64,000 nucleotides of DNA from Methylocella tundrae. GTDB taxonomy: Bacteria > Pseudomonadota > Alphaproteobacteria > Rhizobiales > Beijerinckiaceae. The stretch covers positions 62,001-126,000 of the forward strand of contig NZ_CABFMQ020000024.1 in NCBI RefSeq assembly GCF_901905185.1, written 5' to 3'. The notes below the pieces were generated by a model. It ran no database searches. It worked only from the letters and a program-made list of their open reading frames with translations, and was not told the DNA's origin. Positions within the stretch are counted from its first letter, which is position 1, and each line of letters starts with the position of its first letter. This document shows, in pieces, positions 18,527 through 28,167 of this stretch. Both the position numbers and the translations under genes were made by a program.

Positions 18527-19339
18527 TTGACGCATACCATTAGTTTTGGTCAAGAGACCATATCAAACGGTCTTGGTCAGGAGACCGCATCAAGGGTCAA
18601 GACGCAACCCACGATTCGTATTCAGACCAATATTTTGGCGCGGCGCGAGCGTGCGCTTCTGAATTGGCTTTGCGCGCGCATGCCGCGCTTCATGACGCCG
18701 GATCGTTTGACCGCGCTCGGCGTCGGCGGGGCCGGAATCGTCTTTGCGGGATATGTCGGCAGCCGGTTCAATCCGGCTTTTTTTTGGCTGGCCACCTTGG
18801 GATTTTTCATCCATTGGTTCGGCGATTCGCTCGATGGAAGCCTTGCCCGCTTCAGGCGAATCGAGAGACCGCGCTACGGCTATTTTCTCGATCATACCGT
18901 CGACGCCCTGTGCAATCTGGTGATTCTGGGCGGCTTGGGTTTTTCGGCCTATATGCGCCTCGATGTCGCGCTGTTCGTCCTCATTGGTTATTTTCTGCTG
19001 TGCATGTACGTCTTTTTGTACAATCACGTTTCGGGCAGTTTCCAATTGTCTTTCCTGGCGCTTGGACCGACGGAACTCCGCGTTGGCCTCATCCTCATCA
19101 ATTTCTGGATGTATATATCGGGCCCTTCGAAGATCGCGGTCTTGGGTCAGACATTTTCGGCCTATGATCTCGTTTTTTGCCTCGTCGGCGTCGTGTTCGT
19201 GTCTCTGTTCGTCGTCAATACGCTGAAAATCGCAAAGCGGCTGCGTGGCGAGGACGCGCGTGCGCTCGAAAGCAAAACAGTCATCCGCACTCACGATCCT
19301 TACAGATCCGAAAGAAACGCTTCGGCCTTGGCAAAATAG
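18527..19339 (+). CDS. CDP-alcohol phosphatidyltransferase family protein
   Basis: A 270-residue inner-membrane enzyme with about six hydrophobic segments. The CDP-alcohol phosphotransferase signature is seen as DGSLAR, then nine residues, then G..LDHTVD near residues 105-128. All aspartates are present, although the usual spacer is eight. Such enzymes swap CMP on a CDP-activated alcohol or lipid for a hydroxyl acceptor, making phospholipid head groups. The start is a TTG at 18527 behind GGGGGCGAG; the next in-frame ATG is about 45 codons in. Its last 40 bases overlap the end of the convergent GT4 gene. The context suggests a head group for the product of the neighbouring PKS/oxoamine-synthase genes. 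Confidence 0.82.
   Translation: MTHTISFGQETISNGLGQETASRVKTQPTIRIQTNILARRERALLNWLCARMPRFMTPDRLTALGVGGAGIVFAGYVGSRFNPAFFWLATLGFFIHWFGDSLDGSLARFRRIERPRYGYFLDHTVDALCNLVILGGLGFSAYMRLDVALFVLIGYFLLCMYVFLYNHVSGSFQLSFLALGPTELRVGLILINFWMYISGPSKIAVLGQTFSAYDLVFCLVGVVFVSLFVVNTLKIAKRLRGEDARALESKTVIRTHDPYRSERNASALAK
18546..18593. repeat. Two-copy 27-bp direct repeat with GGTC/GACC palindromes
   Basis: A 21-base unit at 18546-18566 recurs at 18573-18593 with three mismatches, at a 27-base period. Each copy contains an imperfect palindrome GGTC-N4-GACC. The repeat is in frame (nine codons, GQET repeated) inside the proposed N-terminus of the CDP-alcohol phosphotransferase. If translation really starts further on, the pair could be an operator. 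Confidence 0.7.
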
Positions 19340-20592
19340 CCGCTCCAGCTCGGCGCCTCGAATCGATCGGTCTGCGCCTTCGCGGCTGCGCGCTCGGGAG
19401 AATTAGGGGCGGTGAAGGCGCGGATCGTCTCCAGCCATTTTTCGCCGTCGATCGGGCTCAGCGCCGTGATGCGGCCTGCGCCGCTTTCCTCGAAGGCTGC
19501 AATGTCCGAGGCGATGACAGGCGTTCCCACGGCGAGCGCCTCGGCGATGGGCAACCCATATCCTTCCGCAAATGACGGCATGAGCAGGGCGCGCGCCCCA
19601 CCCATCAGCGCCTTCAGGCCTGGCGTCGAAAGCCCTGAAACCTCGATGACGTGATTGCCGATCGCATGACAGCGCTCCAGCAGGTCGACAACATTCTCGT
19701 TTTCCCATCCGCGGGCGCCGATCAGAACCAGCTTCGGGGCTGAAGCGCCGTCGCGCCGCACGAGTTCGCGCCAGACATGCAGTAAGAGAAGATGGTTCTT
19801 GCGCGGCTCGATCGTGCCGCAGGCGACGAAATAGGGACTGTCCGTCAGTTCCAAAGACGCGGCCCGGCGATCGGAAAAAATCGGCGCCGCCGGGATCGGA
19901 GCAACGAGAATGGGCATATCCTTGCGGCCGAGTGGCGCCAGATGAGCCTGGAGCGCCTCCTTCACCACCTGCGTCGTGACGATGGCCGCGGCTCCGAACT
20001 CAGCCAGATTAACGAGTCGGCGCAAATGACGATCATACTCGGCTTTACGGAAATATTCCGGGTGCTCGATCGGCAGCAGATCATGAATGAAGAAGACGCC
20101 CTTGACGTCGGGACGTTGTTTCAGCCAGCGGAAATAGCTCGGAATCCAGAGCGGAAACTGGCTGACGTTGAGGTAGCGCGCGCCTTTGGGCAGGGCGGCG
20201 ACAGGCGACTGCCCGATCGGGAATCCGTGTTGTCTGATCCAGCGCGCGACGCCCGAGGCTTGCCCGCTGCGCCCGCGCGCGACGCGCTGAGCGGCTTTGA
20301 ATGAGCTTGTCTCGCCGGAGAGCCAGTTAACGATGCGGCGATAGCTTTCATCTTCCCCGGGAGCTTCGTCTTCGCCCCAATGGAGGAAAATTCCGTTCAC
20401 GACATCGGCGGCTGCGGCGCCAGAGATGATGCGCGGTCCCTGTAGCGTCATCATCATCGCCAGATGACCGGCAGTCGCCGAACCGAGCAAACGGCGCGCA
20501 AAGGCGGAGTCGATGCGGTCTATGCCGTTCGGCGTGCGGTTCAGAACGCGCGTCGCCAGTCTTGTGATGTCATAGGCAACCGGGCAGTCCAT
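19300..20592 (-). CDS. Glycosyltransferase family 4 (GT-B)
   Basis: A 430-residue retaining GT-B glycosyltransferase. Family features include the acceptor-side segment FIHDLLPIEHPEYF near residue 170, the CGTIEPRKNH motif that begins the nucleotide-sugar domain (about residue 265), and the C-terminal E-x7-E region FAEGYGLPIAEALAVGTPV. It resembles mannosyl- or rhamnosyl-transferases that act on lipid-linked or surface glycans; the donor is unknown. The ATG at 20592 has GAGG upstream; a TTG at 20637 is possible. It follows the polyketide synthase by 84 bases on the same strand, so both probably share a transcript and the product may be a glycosylated polyketide lipid. Confidence 0.85.
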   Translation of the reverse strand: MDCPVAYDITRLATRVLNRTPNGIDRIDSAFARRLLGSATAGHLAMMMTLQGPRIISGAAAADVVNGIFLHWGEDEAPGEDESYRRIVNWLSGETSSFKAAQRVARGRSGQASGVARWIRQHGFPIGQSPVAALPKGARYLNVSQFPLWIPSYFRWLKQRPDVKGVFFIHDLLPIEHPEYFRKAEYDRHLRRLVNLAEFGAAAIVTTQVVKEALQAHLAPLGRKDMPILVAPIPAAPIFSDRRAASLELTDSPYFVACGTIEPRKNHLLLLHVWRELVRRDGASAPKLVLIGARGWENENVVDLLERCHAIGNHVIEVSGLSTPGLKALMGGARALLMPSFAEGYGLPIAEALAVGTPVIASDIAAFEESGAGRITALSPIDGEKWLETIRAFTAPNSPERAAAKAQTDRFEAPSWSGYFAKAEAFLSDL

Positions 20593-20676
20593 TGGCGAGC
20601 CTCGAAGGGCGGCGGCGAGAAAGGCGCGATCATGCAAAAGCTACGAGCGAATCGAAGCCTTGCCCGCACCTTTGAG

Positions 20677-23600
20677 CTACCGCAGGATTTGCGTCAGATC
20701 GCGGCTCTTCTCTTCAACAAGGGCGGTGAGCGGCGCCATTTTGTCGGCGACGCCTTTGCCGAGATGTTTATCCGCGAGATTTTGCGCAATCGAAGCCTCT
20801 TCGCTCGTCGCGTTGACACAAAGACCGAGAATATGGTCTGCGAGTTCCCCGACATTGAAGCCGCTTGCCGACGTCGACAGCGGCGCCTCGAGCGACAGGC
20901 GCTCTTCGAGGCTGACGCCAAGTTCGACGGCCATCAGCGAGTCAAGGCCGATTTCCGACAGCGGCTTGCTGCGATTCAAATTCTCGACCGGCAATCGAAG
21001 GATATGCGCGATCTCTTCAACGATCACGTCGACGATGGTTTTGCGGACGTCTTCCGGCGCGCGCGTTGCGATGAGAGCCGCCACGTCGATCCTCTCGCGC
21101 TTGTCGGCTTCAGCCGCTGCGTCTTCGCGAATAAGTTCGGCATAGGTCGGCGAAGACAAAAGCGGCAGATGAGTTCGCGCAGTCGTCCAGTTCATTTCGG
21201 CGATGACCAGAACGGCTTCGTCGGCGCCCCGGTTCGGACGCGACAAAGCCTCGCCCATGAGATTGAGCGCATCGCGCGCATTCATGCCTTTGACTCCGGC
21301 GCGGCTCGCCAGCGTCTCTTTCAGCGAACGATTGCGCGCGAGAAGACCAACGTCTTCGATGCCTCCCCAGGCGACCGCGAGGGCCGGTCTGCCGGCGGCT
21401 CGCCGTTGCCGCGCCAACCCCTCGAGAAAGCCGTTCGCGGCGACATAGGCCCCTTGACCGGGATTGCCGATCACGGTTGTCGCCGATGAGAACAGCACGA
21501 AATAATCAAGCGGCAGATCGCGGGTCAGGCGATCAAGATGCTCAGCGCCGGCGACCTTCGGAGTCAGTACATTTTTCAGCCGCTCAGAGTCGAGATTGGC
21601 GATCACCGCGTCATCCAGCACCATCGCAGCGTGAATGACGCCGCCAAGAGGCGGCATCTCTTTCGCGATGGTCTGGAACAAGGTCTTCGCAGCGCGGGCG
21701 TCGGCGATATTCAACGCCGCGACATGCACTTTGACGCCGGCCGTCTTGAAATCGGCGAGCGCCTCGCGCGCCTCGGGGCTGTTCGCGCCGCTGCGCCCAA
21801 TGAGGGCGAGATGGCGCGCGCCGCGCTCGACGAGCCAGCGCGCGGTCGCAAGGCCGAAGCCGCCGAAGCCGCCCGTGATGAGATGCGTTTTGTCGGGCGC
21901 CACCTCGAAACGGTTCAATGGCGCCACATGGATTTCGCCCGGCTTTGGCGGCGTGATGACGATCTTGCCGATATGTCCTGATTGCTGCATGAGCCGCATG
22001 GCGTCGATAAATTCGCGCGCGGGAAAGCTGCGATAGGGCAGGGCTGAGAATTCGCCCTCCGCGAAGCGGCGCATCACCTCCTCGAAAAGCTGATGCCCCT
22101 TTTCGGCCTGAGCGAGGATCAAATGATCGAGATCAACGCCGAAATAAGCGAGATTCTTGCGGAAAGGGCGCAGGCCAATGTGGGTATTGGCGAGATAGTC
22201 GCGCTTGCCGAGCTCAACGAAGCGGCCGAATGGTTCGAGGAGGCCGATGCTGCGCTCCATCGCTTCGCCCGAAAGACTGTTCAAAACAACCGCGACGCCG
22301 CCGCCGCCGGTGACGCGGCGCACGTCATCGACGAAGTTTCCCGAGCGCCCGTCAAAGACATGTTCGGCGCCGAGCGTCCTGACAAGATCGCGCTTTTCCA
22401 AGGATCCCGCAGTCGCGATCGCGCGCGCGCCACGCCAACGGGCGATCTGCAAGGCGGCGAGGCCGACCCCGCCGGCGCCGCCGTGGATCAGCACCCATTC
22501 GCCGGGCGCAAGGCGTGCGCAGGTGACGAGAGCGTAATAAGCGGTCAGAAAAGCGACCGGAATGGTCGTCGCCGCTTCGAGCGGCAGGCCTTCGGGAATC
22601 AGCGCCGCCATATTGGCATTGACGGTGACGTGGCTGGCAAAGGCCCCCCCTGCGAAGGCGACGACCTCGTCGCCGGTCTTGAATCTGTCGACTCCCTGTC
22701 CAACAGCGACGACATGCCCGGCGCATTCAAGGCCGAGTGTCGGGCCGGCGAAGCCTTCCTCCAGCATCTCGTCGGGCAGGATGGAAAGCCCCCACATCAC
22801 GTCGCGGAAGTTGAGGCCGCTCGCAGCGACGGCGATTTCGATTTCTCCCGGCGCCGGAGGCTGGCGTTCGATCGGCGTCCAGCGGATTCGGTCAAGCCCG
22901 CTGCCCTCGCCCTTTTCAAGGCGGCTTGCCGTCGCGGGCGATCCAAAGTCAGGCGCCTCGCCGCCATCTTGCGCGCGCAGCCGCGCCACGCGGGTCGAAC
23001 GCGCATCGACGACGATGTCGGTTTCGGCGGTCCCCGAAACGACGATCTCCGCGAGACGCTCAGCCTCGATTGCCGGAGGAAGTCCCGGCGCAACATCGAC
23101 GCGACGCACGACGAGCCCCTGAAACTCGTTCGCTAAGGTCCGTGCGAAGGCCCAAACGCCAGCCTCGGATGCTGGCGCATCTTCATCGACCCGGAGTGCG
23201 CCGTGCGTGACGATCCAGAATTGCGTTCTTTGTTTGCCGAGATGTTCGGCCGCCGCTTTCAATGACAGACAGCGCGCAGCAAGATGCTCGACCGAGCTTT
23301 GCCCCGCTGACGCGGGGCCGGAGAGACAGACCACTGCCTCAAAAGGTCCGTCGCGATGGAGCGCGTCCGTGTCTTCCACGCGGCAATCGGCGCCCCCGGC
23401 GTGGAGACGGTCGGCGAGAGCAGCTACGACTTCGATTGTTCGGGAATCGCCATCGCGGATGATGAGCGCTTTGGCGAGCCGGTTGCCCTTTGCCGCGGCC
23501 TTCGGCTTTTGCCCGGCGACGAGAAGAGCCGGACCTGCCTTTGTCATGATGGGCTCGGCGAAGACAGCGTGAAGACCCGCCGATCTCAGCGCGCCGGACC

Positions 23601-26600
23601 AGTCAGAAGCGGAGAGAACGCAGCCGCTTTGGCCAGATTCGGCAGGCCATTCGCGATCAAGTCCAAACACGAGGTCGCGGAAGAGCGACGCCTCAGGCTC
23701 GATCGCGGCGATCAAGCCTTCTGACGCAATGGTATCGACGATGCGCGCCAACGGGATTTTTTGCGGAGCGATGCGATGCAGCGCGTCCGCCGCGATGACA
23801 AGATCAAATCCGCCGCTTTGGATGGCTTCGAGATTGTCGAGGAAAGTGATGCGCGCATCGCGGGAAAAGGCCAGTCTCGCGCGCTCGAGCCGGGCTTGAT
23901 CCGGTTCGAAAATGGTGAGGCGCGCGTCATGGCGCAACGCCAGCCCGACCGAATGGGAAGACAAAGGCCCATGTCCGATCTGGAGAATGCGCAGGGCCCG
24001 ATCGCGTGGCCAATGCTCGGAGGATCGGTGCAACAGATCAGCGAGAAGATCGGCGGCGGCGACGACTGCGAGCGAACCGATTTCAAAGGATTCGATCGCT
24101 GATTCGCTCAGCGAACCAATCGCGGCGTCACTGTGGGACAGAGCCTCCATCGCCGCTCCCGTGCGCGCGGCGAGCAGAAGCTCAGCCGATCGCCTCGGAT
24201 GATCGGCGGCGAAACTTTGCAGGATCTCCTCGGGATCAGGCAGATCGAGGTCTCCGGCGAGAAGATAGGCCTCGCCGTCCGGCTCAGCGAGGCCGCTGTC
24301 CGCGAGGGCCTTCAGCAGAGTGATCAGCCATCCGCCATGCGCCGCGGGAAAACGGCCGGCGGAGATCAACTGCTTTGGCGCGATTCTGTTGCCGGTCGCC
24401 AGCCTGGAAGCGAGGCGGTAGGCGGCCGCTGTCGCCCAGCCTTCGATCAGCACGAGATCGGCTGGCAGTGAACTGGCGGCGGCGTTCGCCGTTTCGCGCG
24501 CCCCCGCCCGAGCCAAAACATCGGGCGTCAGGCATGCGTCGCGCCGGCTCGCGGTCGGTTCTTCCGCGAGCGTCAGGGATTGCGCCACCGCATGGTTGGC
24601 GAGATCGCCACGGAGCGCCGCGCGCACGGCCTGATAGCGCGCATCCCGCAGCTTTGCGATGAGTTCGCCGTCCGCGTCGAGCAGGGTAAAATCTGCAACG
24701 ATCGCTCGTTCGTCGCAGCGCTTTATATCGATATGCGCCTGCGCGATGGCTTCGCCCGGGCGCTCAAGTCTGATTTCGCCGAACCGCACCGGCAAATAGG
24801 CAGGCGCGCGCGCCGTCCCCGTCACATCCGCGAAGAGGAGTATGAGACCGTGAAAGCATGAGTCGAGGCGTGCGGGATCCAGACCGTAGCGAGGATCTGC
24901 CTGCGCAGACCGCAGATTGACAATAATTCCCGCCTTGCCCTCACGGGCGGCGGAGGCGACCTGGCGAAAGGCAGGGCCGAATTCGAGCCCGGACTGCTGC
25001 GCCTTGGCGTAAAGCTCTAGGCCTGAAACAGTTTTTTCCCGCCGTTTCGGAATCGTCGGCAAATCGTGGACCGGGAAGCGCAGTGTCGGCCCCGGCCTGT
25101 GTACGACTTTGGCCCTAGCGTGGAGCACAAAGGGCGTATTGCTGAGCCGCGGACGGCTCATGATTTCGATTGTCCCAGCGATCGGCGCCGCGCGGCAGAC
25201 GATTTGGCGCGAGACATTGGCCGAGAAGATCATCGGCTGGAGGATTTCAACATCCTCGATCGTGACGGTTTTCGAGCCAAGCCAATCCGAAGCCACGGCG
25301 AGCGCCATTTCAGCGAAGGCCGCGCCCGGCAGCAAGATTTGGCCGTCGATTCGATGATCGGCCAGGGCCGGGATCAACAGCGGATCGACCTGCGCGTGCC
25401 ACTCCAGCGCATCAGCGGCCAAACGGGCTCCGATCAAGGGATGCCAGGCGCGCACGCTGAGCAGTCCCGAGGTTTCGGTGGTCTCGCCCAGCCGGCAGAT
25501 TCTTCGCTGCCACGGATAGGCTGGCAGATTGTCCACGGGTCCTGGATCATCGCCAAATGCGGCGGCCTTGTCGATCGCCGCGCCGCGGGTCAGCGCCTCG
25601 GCGACCGCGCGCCGGAAGGGATCATCCCCAAGCGGCTTTTGCTGATGCACCGGAAAAGCGGCGATCGTCGCTCCGATATTGTCCGCGGTTTCCTTGATGT
25701 CGGCGACGAGGGTCGCGCCGGGCCCGATCTTGACGAAGATCCGGGCGCCCAAATGAGCGGCGCGTTCGATTCCCTCCTTGAACTGAACCGGTTCGCGAAC
25801 GTTCCGCCACCAGTACAGCGCGTCGAGTTCGGGGCCGGCCAGGACATCAGCGTCGACCGTGGAAATGAAAGTCACGCGGCTCCGCATTGGCGCCAATGTC
25901 GCGAGGTCGTCATAAAGCGGCGCCTCGACGGGGCCCATGAGGTCGCTGTGAAACGGATAGACGAGGTCGAGCCGCCGCACGCGCGCCTTATAAGCGCGGC
26001 TCGCCCTCGCCAATTGTTCCAGAGCGTCAAAGGGGCCTGAAATTGTGAAGTTCCGCGGCGAATTATGCGCGGCGATGACGAGTTCGGGAATTTCCGCCAC
26101 CAATGCTTCGGCCGCGTCCCTCGGGCCGAACAAGACGGCGAGGCCGCCGGCGTCCCGGACCAGCTCTTGATGATGGCTGCGGTAATAGATCACACTGACG
26201 GCGCTCGCGAGGTCGAGGATGCCGGCGGCCTCGGCGGCGGCGACTTCGCCCATGCTGTGCCCAAGCGTCATCGCCGGACGCAAACCCAGGCCGGTCAGGC
26301 AATGAGCCGTCGCCGCCTGGATCGCGAAAACCAGAGGCTGCGCGATGCTCGTTCGCGCCAGATGCGCTGCGATATTGGCATCGAACATCATCGCCGCCAG
26401 CGACCAGCCGGACAATGGTTGGAACAGGGCGTCGATGGCGTTGAAGCGATCGCGAAAGGCGGCGTTTGCCTCGTAGGCGTGTTGGCCCATGCCAGGCCAC
26501 TGACTGCCATTGCCGGAAAAGACGAAAGCGACGGGCGCATCACGTTCGATCGCCGACCCGAGGACGATATGCGGCGAGGCCAGTTGCCGTGAATTGTCAG

Positions 26601-28167
26601 CCTGTTCCGCCGCCGCATCAAGCGCCTGGATGACGGCTTTCGGCGCCCCGAGAGGAATGACGAGCCCCTCGGCGTGACGTTCGCGCCGATGCCCCGTCGC
26701 GGCGACGATCCGTTGAAAAGAATTCGGTCCAACGCCCGCGAGCCGGGCCGAATAGTTCCGGGCGAGTTCTGCGAGAGCGCTTTCGGACTGTGCCGACAGG
26801 AAAAGGAACTGTGGCGCCTTGACGGGCGCGCCGCGAGTCAGAACGGGAGCCGCGTCGGAGAGGATGACATGCGCGTTGGTGCCGCCAAAGCCGAACGAGC
26901 TGACGCCGGCGTAACGAGGGCGCCCATCGCGCGCCAGCGCGACGGGTTCGACGCTGACGGAGAGGTTGAGGTCATCGAAGGCGATGTCTGGATTGAGTTC
27001 GCTGCAATGGAGCGAACGCGGCAATTCGTCATGCTCCAGCGCCAGCATGGCTTTCATCACGCCGGCGAGACCGGAGGCCGGCTCGATGTGGCCAATGTTG
27101 CTCTTGATCGATCCGATCGGCAGCGGCTGGCGTCGCCGTCGCCCGAGGACGTCGCCGATCGCGCCGGCCTCGACGGGGTCGCCGACCCGCGTCCCGGTGC
27201 CATGCGCTTCGACGAAGGCGACGTCGTCCGGATCGACGCCAGCGTCTTCGTAGACACGATCGAGCAGGGCGCTCTGATGCTTTTTCGAAGGCAGCGAAAT
27301 GCCGCTCGTGCGCCCGTCGGAATTGACGCCCGAGGCGACGATCAGGGCGTGCGCCCGATCGCCTTCAACGCGTGCGCGGCGAAGAGCGCGCAGGACGAGA
27401 ACGACGCCGCCTTCCGCGCGCACATAGCCGTCAGCCTTTGCCGAAAAGGCGCGGCAGAGACCTGTCGGCGACAGCATTGTGGCTTGCGAAAAGCTGATGA
27501 AACCGAAAGGACTGACCAGCGCATTGGCGCCGCCGACAATGGCCGTATCGATCGAGCCGCTCCGGATGGCGGCGACCGCGGCGTCGAGAGCGACGAGCGA
27601 GGACGAGCAAGCGGTGTCGATGGTAAAGCTCGGCCCATGCAGGTCGAACACGTAGGAGATGCGATTCGAGAGCACGGCCAGCGTATTGCCGGTCGCGAAA
27701 TAGGCGTCAGCCGCCGCCGGATCGTGCAGCCGCAGATTGCCGTAGTCGAGCGAGGAGCCACCGATGAACACGCCTGTGTGCGTGCCGGCGAGCGAGGACG
27801 GCGCGATTCCAGCATCCTCGATCGCTTCGAACGCGAGTTCGAGGAGGAGCCTTTGCTGCGGGTCCATCTGTTCGGCTTCGCGCGGCGAAATGCCGAAGAC
27901 CGCTGGATCGAAGCCCCATGGATCATCGAGAATTCCCGCCGCCCAAGTATAGCTGCGCCCGCGTTCCTTGGGCTTTGGATGGCCAAGCCGTTCTAGCGAC
28001 CATCGGTCAGCCGGCACTTGCGATATGGCGCATCGTCCCGAGGACAGCAAATCCCAAAGTGTCTCAGGAGAATTAGCGCCCGGAAGTCTGCAGGAACGTC
28101 CTATGATTGCGACTTCCGCGTCGTGTTCCACCGTTGGCGTCAGTCGGTCGCCCTCGCGATTTCTCAT
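20677..28167 (-). CDS. Single-module, fully reducing type I polyketide synthase (KS-AT-DH-psiMT-ER-KR-ACP)
   Basis: A 2496-residue synthase. Ketosynthase: Cys187 in DTACSSS, His322 in EAHGTGT, His360 in NIGHIEP. Acyltransferase: Ser638 in GHSMGE, with a YPFHS motif that favours malonyl units. Dehydratase: His938 in HRIDGQILLPG and DSCFH further on. Residues about 1340-1530 resemble a C-methyltransferase whose SAM motif has decayed (ILQIGHGP). Enoylreductase: about 1710-2030, GGAGGVG. Ketoreductase: about 2070-2290, GGFGGFG, LDD and YVAAN, B-type. Carrier domain: Ser2410 in GLDSL. About 50 residues follow, with no thioesterase or reductase. The order is that of iterative fungal highly reducing synthases. 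The product is probably a long saturated chain needing a separate release enzyme. Confidence 0.95.
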   Translation of the reverse strand: MRNREGDRLTPTVEHDAEVAIIGRSCRLPGANSPETLWDLLSSGRCAISQVPADRWSLERLGHPKPKERGRSYTWAAGILDDPWGFDPAVFGISPREAEQMDPQQRLLLELAFEAIEDAGIAPSSLAGTHTGVFIGGSSLDYGNLRLHDPAAADAYFATGNTLAVLSNRISYVFDLHGPSFTIDTACSSSLVALDAAVAAIRSGSIDTAIVGGANALVSPFGFISFSQATMLSPTGLCRAFSAKADGYVRAEGGVVLVLRALRRARVEGDRAHALIVASGVNSDGRTSGISLPSKKHQSALLDRVYEDAGVDPDDVAFVEAHGTGTRVGDPVEAGAIGDVLGRRRRQPLPIGSIKSNIGHIEPASGLAGVMKAMLALEHDELPRSLHCSELNPDIAFDDLNLSVSVEPVALARDGRPRYAGVSSFGFGGTNAHVILSDAAPVLTRGAPVKAPQFLFLSAQSESALAELARNYSARLAGVGPNSFQRIVAATGHRRERHAEGLVIPLGAPKAVIQALDAAAEQADNSRQLASPHIVLGSAIERDAPVAFVFSGNGSQWPGMGQHAYEANAAFRDRFNAIDALFQPLSGWSLAAMMFDANIAAHLARTSIAQPLVFAIQAATAHCLTGLGLRPAMTLGHSMGEVAAAEAAGILDLASAVSVIYYRSHHQELVRDAGGLAVLFGPRDAAEALVAEIPELVIAAHNSPRNFTISGPFDALEQLARASRAYKARVRRLDLVYPFHSDLMGPVEAPLYDDLATLAPMRSRVTFISTVDADVLAGPELDALYWWRNVREPVQFKEGIERAAHLGARIFVKIGPGATLVADIKETADNIGATIAAFPVHQQKPLGDDPFRRAVAEALTRGAAIDKAAAFGDDPGPVDNLPAYPWQRRICRLGETTETSGLLSVRAWHPLIGARLAADALEWHAQVDPLLIPALADHRIDGQILLPGAAFAEMALAVASDWLGSKTVTIEDVEILQPMIFSANVSRQIVCRAAPIAGTIEIMSRPRLSNTPFVLHARAKVVHRPGPTLRFPVHDLPTIPKRREKTVSGLELYAKAQQSGLEFGPAFRQVASAAREGKAGIIVNLRSAQADPRYGLDPARLDSCFHGLILLFADVTGTARAPAYLPVRFGEIRLERPGEAIAQAHIDIKRCDERAIVADFTLLDADGELIAKLRDARYQAVRAALRGDLANHAVAQSLTLAEEPTASRRDACLTPDVLARAGARETANAAASSLPADLVLIEGWATAAAYRLASRLATGNRIAPKQLISAGRFPAAHGGWLITLLKALADSGLAEPDGEAYLLAGDLDLPDPEEILQSFAADHPRRSAELLLAARTGAAMEALSHSDAAIGSLSESAIESFEIGSLAVVAAADLLADLLHRSSEHWPRDRALRILQIGHGPLSSHSVGLALRHDARLTIFEPDQARLERARLAFSRDARITFLDNLEAIQSGGFDLVIAADALHRIAPQKIPLARIVDTIASEGLIAAIEPEASLFRDLVFGLDREWPAESGQSGCVLSASDWSGALRSAGLHAVFAEPIMTKAGPALLVAGQKPKAAAKGNRLAKALIIRDGDSRTIEVVAALADRLHAGGADCRVEDTDALHRDGPFEAVVCLSGPASAGQSSVEHLAARCLSLKAAAEHLGKQRTQFWIVTHGALRVDEDAPASEAGVWAFARTLANEFQGLVVRRVDVAPGLPPAIEAERLAEIVVSGTAETDIVVDARSTRVARLRAQDGGEAPDFGSPATASRLEKGEGSGLDRIRWTPIERQPPAPGEIEIAVAASGLNFRDVMWGLSILPDEMLEEGFAGPTLGLECAGHVVAVGQGVDRFKTGDEVVAFAGGAFASHVTVNANMAALIPEGLPLEAATTIPVAFLTAYYALVTCARLAPGEWVLIHGGAGGVGLAALQIARWRGARAIATAGSLEKRDLVRTLGAEHVFDGRSGNFVDDVRRVTGGGGVAVVLNSLSGEAMERSIGLLEPFGRFVELGKRDYLANTHIGLRPFRKNLAYFGVDLDHLILAQAEKGHQLFEEVMRRFAEGEFSALPYRSFPAREFIDAMRLMQQSGHIGKIVITPPKPGEIHVAPLNRFEVAPDKTHLITGGFGGFGLATARWLVERGARHLALIGRSGANSPEAREALADFKTAGVKVHVAALNIADARAAKTLFQTIAKEMPPLGGVIHAAMVLDDAVIANLDSERLKNVLTPKVAGAEHLDRLTRDLPLDYFVLFSSATTVIGNPGQGAYVAANGFLEGLARQRRAAGRPALAVAWGGIEDVGLLARNRSLKETLASRAGVKGMNARDALNLMGEALSRPNRGADEAVLVIAEMNWTTARTHLPLLSSPTYAELIREDAAAEADKRERIDVAALIATRAPEDVRKTIVDVIVEEIAHILRLPVENLNRSKPLSEIGLDSLMAVELGVSLEERLSLEAPLSTSASGFNVGELADHILGLCVNATSEEASIAQNLADKHLGKGVADKMAPLTALVEEKSRDLTQILR

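Noticed and set aside
19177..19575. Plus-strand open frame spanning the CDP-alcohol phosphotransferase/GT4 junction
   Set aside because: It overlaps two confident genes in other frames and has a basic, low-information translation.
24860..28000. Several long open frames on the + strand opposite the polyketide synthase
   Set aside because: Their translations lack any domain and the opposite strand carries an unbroken synthase with catalytic motifs.
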